Assembly: GCA_910577475.1 (NCBI GenBank)
Contig: CAJTLJ010000010.1
Location: 28,428-92,427 of the forward strand
DNA: 64,000 nt
Source of the DNA: an uncultured Alistipes sp.
GTDB taxonomy: Bacteria > Bacteroidota > Bacteroidia > Bacteroidales > Rikenellaceae
Reading direction: 5' to 3'
Below are positions 59,124-64,000 of the stretch, one piece after another. The notes under the pieces are model-generated. The model was not told the origin of the DNA. It was given only the letters and a program-made list of their open reading frames with translations, and made no database searches. Each line of letters starts with the position of its first letter. Position 1 is the stretch's first letter. The translations under genes and the position numbers were made by a program.

Positions 59124-60119
59124 ATGAAAGCGATGTTCCGCAAACTGATCGAAGACGCCTCCACCTGGCACTGGTGGAGAGAGTGGATTCTGATTTTTCT
59201 CGGGTGTATCATGATGGGCACGGCCTTCGTGTTCTTCATCAACCCCTACAAGTTCGTGCCGGGCGGCGTCTACGGGTTGGGCATCGTGCTTCACAACATT
59301 TTCCCCTCGATCCAGGTCGGCACCTTCGGCTACATGCTCGATGTGCCGCTCATGATTGTCGCCCTGCTGGTCTTCGGCGGCCAGTTCGGCGCCCGTACCG
59401 TCGCTGCCGCTCTCTTCACGCCGGGCTACATGAACCTGCTCACCCGGGCGGTCTATCCGAACGAGGCGGCCGTCGAGTCGCTTGACCCGGCGCTGCTGCT
59501 CAACGGACAGCTCAATCTGTCGGACGACCTGCTGCTGACGGCCATCATGGGTGCGGTCATCATCGGCGTCGGTCAGGGCATCGTGGTGCGCCAGCAGGCC
59601 ACTACGGGCGGTACGGACATCGTGGCCATGCTGTTGCAGAAGTTCGCCGGCATCAAGTTCTCGACCGGCATCCTGCTGGCCGACGGCGCCGTGGTGCTGG
59701 CCGGTCTGTTGGTGATCGGCTTCGGTCTGGGTACCGGCGAGGCGGGTGAAAAGGGATGGGTGCTGACTCTCTATTCGCTCATCACGATCTTCACCACTTC
59801 GCGCGTGATCGCCTATGTGCTGGACGGAGCCTCCTACGACAAGCTGCTCTTCATCAACAGCGACCACCACGATGAACTGCGGCGCTTCATCATCGAGGAT
59901 CTGGACCGGAGCGCCACCTACATCAAGGCCCGGGGCATGTATACCGGCAACGAACGCGAAATGATTTTCCTGGTCATCAGCCGCAAGGAGGTGCGCCAGG
60001 TGCAGCATAAGATCAAGGAGATCGACCCGCGGGCCTTCCTGGTCGTCACCGATGCCTACGACACCTTCGGCGAGGGATTCAAGCCTTTCCCCTCGGCCGA
60101 CGTGATGCAGGCGGAATAA
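59124..60119 (+). CDS. YitT family membrane protein
   Basis: 331 residues. Five to six N-terminal transmembrane helices (about 20-215; FLGCIMMGTAFVFFINPYKFVPGGVYGLGIVLH and RQQATTGGTDIVAMLLQK are family hallmarks) are followed by a C-terminal DUF2179 domain (about 225-320, VLDGASYDKLLFINSDHHDELRRFI and FLVVTDAYDTFGEGF). YitT proteins are widespread, and their function is not established. A transporter role is often suggested. Only 17 bases separate it from miaB, so the two are probably co-transcribed. It follows two repeat units. Confidence 0.92.
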   Translation: MKAMFRKLIEDASTWHWWREWILIFLGCIMMGTAFVFFINPYKFVPGGVYGLGIVLHNIFPSIQVGTFGYMLDVPLMIVALLVFGGQFGARTVAAALFTPGYMNLLTRAVYPNEAAVESLDPALLLNGQLNLSDDLLLTAIMGAVIIGVGQGIVVRQQATTGGTDIVAMLLQKFAGIKFSTGILLADGAVVLAGLLVIGFGLGTGEAGEKGWVLTLYSLITIFTTSRVIAYVLDGASYDKLLFINSDHHDELRRFIIEDLDRSATYIKARGMYTGNEREMIFLVISRKEVRQVQHKIKEIDPRAFLVVTDAYDTFGEGFKPFPSADVMQAE

Positions 60120-60136
60120 ACTTAGGAATCGAACGA

Positions 60137-61486
60137 ATGATGAACATAAATGCGTTGCGCCCCCTGGACGGGGTAGGTAAGAAACTCTTCGTAGAGACTT
60201 ACGGATGCCAGATGAACGTGGGCGACACGGAGATCGTGATCTCCATCCTCCAGCAGGAGGGCTATCGCTATACGGAGCGGATCGAGGAGGCGGACGTGAT
60301 CCTGATTAACACCTGCTCGGTGCGCGACAACGCCGAGCAGCGCATCTGGGGCCGTCTGGCCGACCTGCGCCGCTTCCGCAAGGCCAAGCCGTCGCTTCGG
60401 GTGGGCATCATCGGCTGCATGGCCGAGCGGCTCAAGGAGCGCCTGACCGAGGGACGCGATGCCGTGGAGATCGTGGCCGGCCCTGATGCCTACCGCGATC
60501 TGCCGCGCCTGCTGCACGAGGCCGAGTCGGGCGGACGGGGGGTCAATACGCTGCTTTCCCAGGAGGAGACCTATGCGGAGATCGCCCCCGTGCGGCTCGA
60601 CCGCAACGGCGTGAGCGGCTTCATCGCCATCATGCGAGGCTGCAACAACTACTGCTCCTACTGCGTGGTGCCCTATACGCGCGGCATCGAGCGGAGCCGC
60701 GACCCCGAGACGATTCTGGGCGAGGCCCGCGAGCTGCTGGCGAACGGCTACCGGGAGGTGACCCTGCTGGGGCAGAACGTCAACTCCTACCGTTTCGGCG
60801 AGGTCGACTTTCCCGAGCTGATGCGCCGCGTGGCCGACATCTCGCCCCTGCTTCGGGTGCGGTTCGCCACCTCGCACCCGAAGGATATCAGCGACCGGCT
60901 GCTGGAGGTGATGGCCGCGAAGCCCAACATCTGCCGGGCGATTCATCTGCCCGCCCAGTCGGGCTCGACCTCGATGCTCGGGCGCATGAACCGCAAGTAC
61001 ACGCGCGAGTGGTACCTGGAGCGGGTGGCCGCCATCCGGCGCTACCTGCCCGACTGCGCCGTCACGACCGACCTGATCGCCGGTTTCTCGGGCGAGACCG
61101 ACGAGGAGCACCGCGACACGCTGTCGCTCATGCGCGAGGTGGGCTACGAGTTCGCCTACATGTTCAAGTATTCGGAGCGGCCGGGCACGTTCGCCTCGAA
61201 GCATCTGCCCGACGACGTGCCCGACGAGGTGAAGTCGGCCCGCCTGCAGGAGATCATCGAGCTGCAGAACGAGCTGTCGCTCGCGAGCAACCGCCGCGAC
61301 GTGGGCCGCGAATTCGAAGTACTGGTCGAGGGGACCTCGCGCAAGCGCAAGGAGCAGCTTTTCGGCCGCAACTCCCAGAACAAGGTGATCGTGTTCGACG
61401 CTTCGGACGACGTGAAGGTGGGAGATTACCTGCGGGTGCGGGTGACCGATTGCACCCCCGCTACGCTGTTGGGCGTACGGATTTAA
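60137..61486 (+). CDS. miaB: tRNA-2-methylthio-N6-dimethylallyladenosine synthase MiaB
   Basis: A radical-SAM methylthiotransferase that modifies A37 of tRNAs reading UNN codons. It is 449 residues. The N-terminal cluster-binding domain (about 15-130) has conserved cysteines in ETYGCQMNVGD, NTCSVRDNAEQ and IIGCMAERL. The radical-SAM motif CxxxCxxC is in MRGCNNYCSYCVVPYTRG (about 167-174). A TRAM domain closes the protein (about 380-449). Two Fe-S clusters are expected. It follows yitT and precedes a helicase gene by 22 bases. Confidence 0.96.
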   Translation: MMNINALRPLDGVGKKLFVETYGCQMNVGDTEIVISILQQEGYRYTERIEEADVILINTCSVRDNAEQRIWGRLADLRRFRKAKPSLRVGIIGCMAERLKERLTEGRDAVEIVAGPDAYRDLPRLLHEAESGGRGVNTLLSQEETYAEIAPVRLDRNGVSGFIAIMRGCNNYCSYCVVPYTRGIERSRDPETILGEARELLANGYREVTLLGQNVNSYRFGEVDFPELMRRVADISPLLRVRFATSHPKDISDRLLEVMAAKPNICRAIHLPAQSGSTSMLGRMNRKYTREWYLERVAAIRRYLPDCAVTTDLIAGFSGETDEEHRDTLSLMREVGYEFAYMFKYSERPGTFASKHLPDDVPDEVKSARLQEIIELQNELSLASNRRDVGREFEVLVEGTSRKRKEQLFGRNSQNKVIVFDASDDVKVGDYLRVRVTDCTPATLLGVRI

Positions 61487-61508
61487 AGAACGATATGTAA
61501 TTTTAGGT

Positions 61509-63008
61509 ATGAGATTCGACGAATTGGATTTGGAAGAGGAGCTGCTGGATGCCCTCTATGATATGAACTTCGAGGAGATGACCCCCGTGCAGGAGGCGAC
61601 CATCCCCGTGATCCTGGAGGGCCGCGACGTGATCGGATGCGCCCAGACCGGAACCGGCAAGACCGCGGCCTACACCCTGCCGCTGCTGAACAGGCTGCTG
61701 ATAAGCGGCAATCCCGACAACACGGTGCAGTCGGTCATCATCGTCCCCACGCGCGAGCTGGCGCAGCAGATCGACCAGCAGTTCCAGGGCTTCTCCTACT
61801 ACGCGCCCATTTCCACCACGGTGGTCTACGGCGGCGGGGACGGCAAGGGCTGGGACGTACAGAAACGGGGCATGCTGATGGGCGCCGACGTGGTGATCGC
61901 CACGCCGGGCCGCATGATCTCCCACCTGCAGAACAGCGGCGTGGACCTTTCGCACGTGAAGTATCTGATCCTCGACGAGGCGGACCGCATGCTCGACATG
62001 GGATTCTTCGAGGACATCATGAAGATCGTGGGCCGCATGCCTTCCGAGCGTCAGACGCTGCTCTTCTCGGCGACCCTGCCTCCGAAGATCCGCGAGCTGG
62101 CCCGGCAGATCCTCCGCGACCCGGCTGAGGTGAGCATCGCCATCTCGAAACCCAACGAGGCCATCGATCAGTCGGCCTACGTCTGCTACGAGAGTCAGAA
62201 GATGGAGCTGATCCGCTCGCTCTTCGACCGCCCCGTCGAATCGAAGACCATCATCTTCAGCTCCTCGAAACAGAAGGTCAAGGAGTTGGCGTTCGCCCTG
62301 AAACGGATGAAGTTCCGTGCGGCGGCCATGCACTCCGACCTGGAACAGGCCCAGCGCGAGGAGGTGATGCTCGACTTCAAGAACGGAAAGATCGATCTGC
62401 TGGTGGCTACCGACATCGTGGCCCGCGGCATCGACATCGAAGATATCGGTACGGTCATCAATTTCGACGTGCCGCACGATCCCGAGGACTACATCCACCG
62501 CATCGGCCGCACGGCCCGCGCCAGCGCGACCGGACGGGCCATCACCTTCGTGAGCGAGAAGGAGCAGGGCAAGTTCCACCGCATCGAGAGCTTCATCGAG
62601 CGGGAGATCCCCAAGAACCCGCTTCCCGAACGGCTGGGTGTCGCACCCGAATACCGTCCCGACGATGATCGGGGGACGCGGGGACGCAGCCACGGAGGCC
62701 GCAGCGAAGCGAAGAAGGGCCGGAACGAAGGGCGCGGCGAGGGAAACCGGGGCTCGCGCGACCGGCGTCGCGGACGCGACAAGCGCAAGGAGGAGGCTGC
62801 GACACCTGCCGCCGAACCGGCCCGGAGCGCGGCAGCCGTCGCCGGCGAGGTGTCGGCGGAGCCGTCCGCAGCGGCGCCTCAAGCTCCGAACGGGGGTGAA
62901 AAGCGGGACGAAAAGCGCCGCCGTCGCCACCGGGGCGGCCGCAACCGCCGCCGCAAGGAGGGCGGAACCCCGGCCCCGGAGACTGAAAAGCAGGATAAGG
63001 AGCAATAA
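61509..63008 (+). CDS. DEAD-box RNA helicase with basic C-terminal tail
   Basis: 499 residues. The core (about 1-370) has the Q motif MTPVQEATIPVI, Walker A AQTGTGKTAA (about 43), PTRELAQQ, the LDEADRML DEAD box (about 155), SAT, the ARGIDIE motif and HRIGRTAR. The C-terminal 120 residues are low-complexity and strongly basic, rich in Arg, Gly, Lys and Ala (for example RGTRGRSHGGRSEAKKGR), as in RNA-binding tails of cold-shock or ribosome-assembly helicases. It would unwind RNA in the cytoplasm. The exact subfamily (RhlE- or CsdA-like) cannot be set by eye. It may share a transcript with miaB and ends in a hairpin. Confidence 0.93.
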   Translation: MRFDELDLEEELLDALYDMNFEEMTPVQEATIPVILEGRDVIGCAQTGTGKTAAYTLPLLNRLLISGNPDNTVQSVIIVPTRELAQQIDQQFQGFSYYAPISTTVVYGGGDGKGWDVQKRGMLMGADVVIATPGRMISHLQNSGVDLSHVKYLILDEADRMLDMGFFEDIMKIVGRMPSERQTLLFSATLPPKIRELARQILRDPAEVSIAISKPNEAIDQSAYVCYESQKMELIRSLFDRPVESKTIIFSSSKQKVKELAFALKRMKFRAAAMHSDLEQAQREEVMLDFKNGKIDLLVATDIVARGIDIEDIGTVINFDVPHDPEDYIHRIGRTARASATGRAITFVSEKEQGKFHRIESFIEREIPKNPLPERLGVAPEYRPDDDRGTRGRSHGGRSEAKKGRNEGRGEGNRGSRDRRRGRDKRKEEAATPAAEPARSAAAVAGEVSAEPSAAAPQAPNGGEKRDEKRRRRHRGGRNRRRKEGGTPAPETEKQDKEQ

Positions 63009-63027
63009 TTTGCCAGGTATGACGAGT

Positions 63028-63068
63028 AACGAGCGATCGGAATGGTTCCCGATTGCTCGTTTCCGTTT
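63028..63068 (+). terminator. Terminator after the helicase gene
   Basis: A 13-bp stem AACGAGCGATCGG/CCGATTGCTCGTT (one G-T pair), followed by TTCCGTTT. It is 19 bases past the stop. The tail overlaps the first bases of repeat K1. Confidence 0.75.
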
Positions 63069-63156
63069 GTCATCCCGTGCGGATCGCGCCGGTGGATGTC
63101 CGGAGCCGTCGGGATGTCTCGCCTACGGGGCTGACGCCCCTCCGCTCAACATGACA
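63068..63156 (+). repeat. REPIN-like element K1 (internally deleted)
   Basis: TGTCATCCCGTGCGGATCGC runs quickly into GTCGGGATGTCTCGCC and ends CCGCTCAACATGACA. It is only 89 bp, lacking most of the left arm. The tip CGGGGC/GCCCC of the right arm is intact. Confidence 0.7.
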
Positions 63157-63202
63157 GACACAGAACAATCGTGCATCGTGAATTGTGCATTGTGAATCGT
63201 TC

Positions 63203-63281
63203 TGTCATCCCGAGCGAAGTCGAGGGATCCCGACCTTGCATGACGCAACCCGTTCGGCAACCGCAAGACATTCCACCCCGG
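63203..63281 (+). repeat. REPIN-like element K2 (left arm only)
   Basis: TGTCATCCCGAGCGAAGTCG and then GAGGGATCCCGAC. The left stem reads ATCCC/GGGAT, a third compensatory variant. No right arm. Linker ATCGTGCATCGTGAATTG precedes it (63168-63185). Confidence 0.75.
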
Positions 63282-63283
63282 AC

Positions 63284-63305
63284 AAAACCGGCGTTTTACG
63301 CCGGT
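63284..63305 (-). terminator. Terminator of the gene at 63343
   Basis: ACCGGCG/CGCCGGT around TTTTA with four T residues on the minus strand, 38 bases past the stop codon. Confidence 0.75.
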
Positions 63306-63342
63306 GTTTGCTGCGAACCGTGGAGAATACCGGCGAAATGAA

Positions 63343-63981
63343 TTATAGTTTGTCGTTCTTCCGAGCGATCTGCTCGTGAAGATATTTATTCTTCAAGGGG
63401 ACTTTTTCCGCATATTTGAGTATCTCGTCCAATCGGTTGCGGTCCTCCAGGAATTCGGCCCGAATCTTCCGGTTGTATCCGATGACGGAGGCTTCGAGCG
63501 CCTCGGCATCGGCAGGCGTGAGCTCGAACTCGTCGCAATCGGCCTGAGACATCAGGAAAGGACGTCCTTCGAGCATCGCTTCGCGCATGAAATAGATCAG
63601 AATCCCGTCGAACTCATCCTCGATCATCTCGAGCTGTTCGGGCATCGTGCAGACCGTCTGCCCCATGCCGTTGAAGGGAATGTCCAGACTGTCCATATCC
63701 GGAGCGAGCAGATCCCACTCCTCCTTGAGCAGGTAGGTCCGATAGGTGACGGTCAAATAGGTGCGGCTGGGCGGGAAGGTCCGATAGGTTTTCAGAAACT
63801 CGGGAATCGTCATCTTGTCGGGACTCTGTTTCGATACGTCGTCGACGAGGATTCTGAAAACCACTCGCGGCACATGCGAAAGGAGCGCGAAGATGTGGTG
63901 ATGCCTTTTTTTGAGATCGAGCAGAAAAGCACGGAGTTCCCGGGCTCGGATCACCTGCCGGGCGGATGCGGAATTTTTCAT
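63343..63981 (-). CDS. Conserved-looking protein of unknown function
   Basis: A 212-residue soluble protein I do not recognise, with no signal peptide or membrane helix. It starts MKNSASARQVIRARELRAFL. Visible features are a basic helical N-terminus (RAFLLDLKKRHHHIFALLSH), a central part rich in Leu and acidic residues (YLLKEEWDLLAPDMDSLDI) and an acidic C-terminal helix-rich region (TPADAEALEASVIGYNRKIRAEFLEDRNRLDEIL). It is complete at both ends, with 19 bases left before the window edge. Its own terminator and ordinary codon pattern support a real gene. Confidence 0.7.
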   Translation of the reverse strand: MKNSASARQVIRARELRAFLLDLKKRHHHIFALLSHVPRVVFRILVDDVSKQSPDKMTIPEFLKTYRTFPPSRTYLTVTYRTYLLKEEWDLLAPDMDSLDIPFNGMGQTVCTMPEQLEMIEDEFDGILIYFMREAMLEGRPFLMSQADCDEFELTPADAEALEASVIGYNRKIRAEFLEDRNRLDEILKYAEKVPLKNKYLHEQIARKNDKL

Positions 63982-64000
63982 GACCGGAATGTATTTGAGG

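Overview
The window looks like a chromosomal segment of a GC-rich member of the Bacteroidales, most like Alistipes (Rikenellaceae). The pointers are: a SusC/SusD outer-membrane pair; the fused cell-envelope enzymes MurF-Alr and LpxC-FabZ; a repeated Bacteroidetes-type promoter motif (a -7 box TAnnTTTG, often with a TTTG-like -33 box about 19-20 bases upstream) in front of many genes; and little sign of Shine-Dalgarno sequences. The genus is an inference. No rRNA, phage, integrase, insertion sequence or CRISPR array was seen. Most of the window is core genome.

Layout. 1-6030: the start of a nucleoside-permease-like transporter (cut by the window edge), tRNA-Gln, an LptD-like outer-membrane protein, and a divergent cell-wall amidase followed by an MCE/MlaD lipid-transport protein. 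6100-18300: a long plus-strand run with mutS2, a murF-alr fusion, an RsmI-like methylase, grpE, dnaJ, a small membrane protein overlapping mutL, a rhomboid protease, a membrane-anchored EEP hydrolase and a YhcH-family protein. 18500-25820: a minus-strand operon susC-susD-lipoprotein. 26285-29780: an MFS exporter and a two-gene pair (GGGtGRT protein plus NifU-like scaffold). 30037-35620: a second multi-domain lipoprotein, a DUF4923 protein, and a BlaI/M56 regulatory pair with operator-like repeats. 36100-42445: a DksA-like protein, ileS and an MsbA-like ABC exporter. 42900-49000: a CoA transferase and the rimP-nusA-infB cluster. 49180-53700: lpxA and lpxC-fabZ, a divergent TonB-like protein and two small proteins of unknown function. 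53800-64000: a K+/H+ antiporter, tRNA-Ala, a long-chain acyl-CoA synthetase with plsY, a YitT protein, miaB, a DEAD-box helicase and an unknown protein.

Functional themes. Envelope biogenesis dominates: LptD, LpxA, LpxC/FabZ and MsbA-like for lipid A and LPS; MurF/Alr and the amidase for peptidoglycan; MlaD, PlsY and the acyl-CoA synthetase for phospholipid. Translation and RNA genes (rimP, nusA, infB, ileS, miaB, the helicase, tRNAs) and DNA repair genes (mutL, mutS2) make up much of the rest.

The least explained material is intergenic. About 17 copies or fragments of a palindromic, REPIN-like element lie between genes. They show compensatory changes in their stems, are joined by AT-rich ATTGTGCAT-type linkers, and two of the sites carry a second, unrelated palindromic repeat. 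I found no transposase for them in this window. Other points for follow-up are a G9 tract in a surface lipoprotein gene, a 21-bp-periodic operator array upstream of blaI, a perfect 20-bp palindrome between lptD and the amidase gene, and an M56 metallopeptidase fused to receptor-plug-like sequence.
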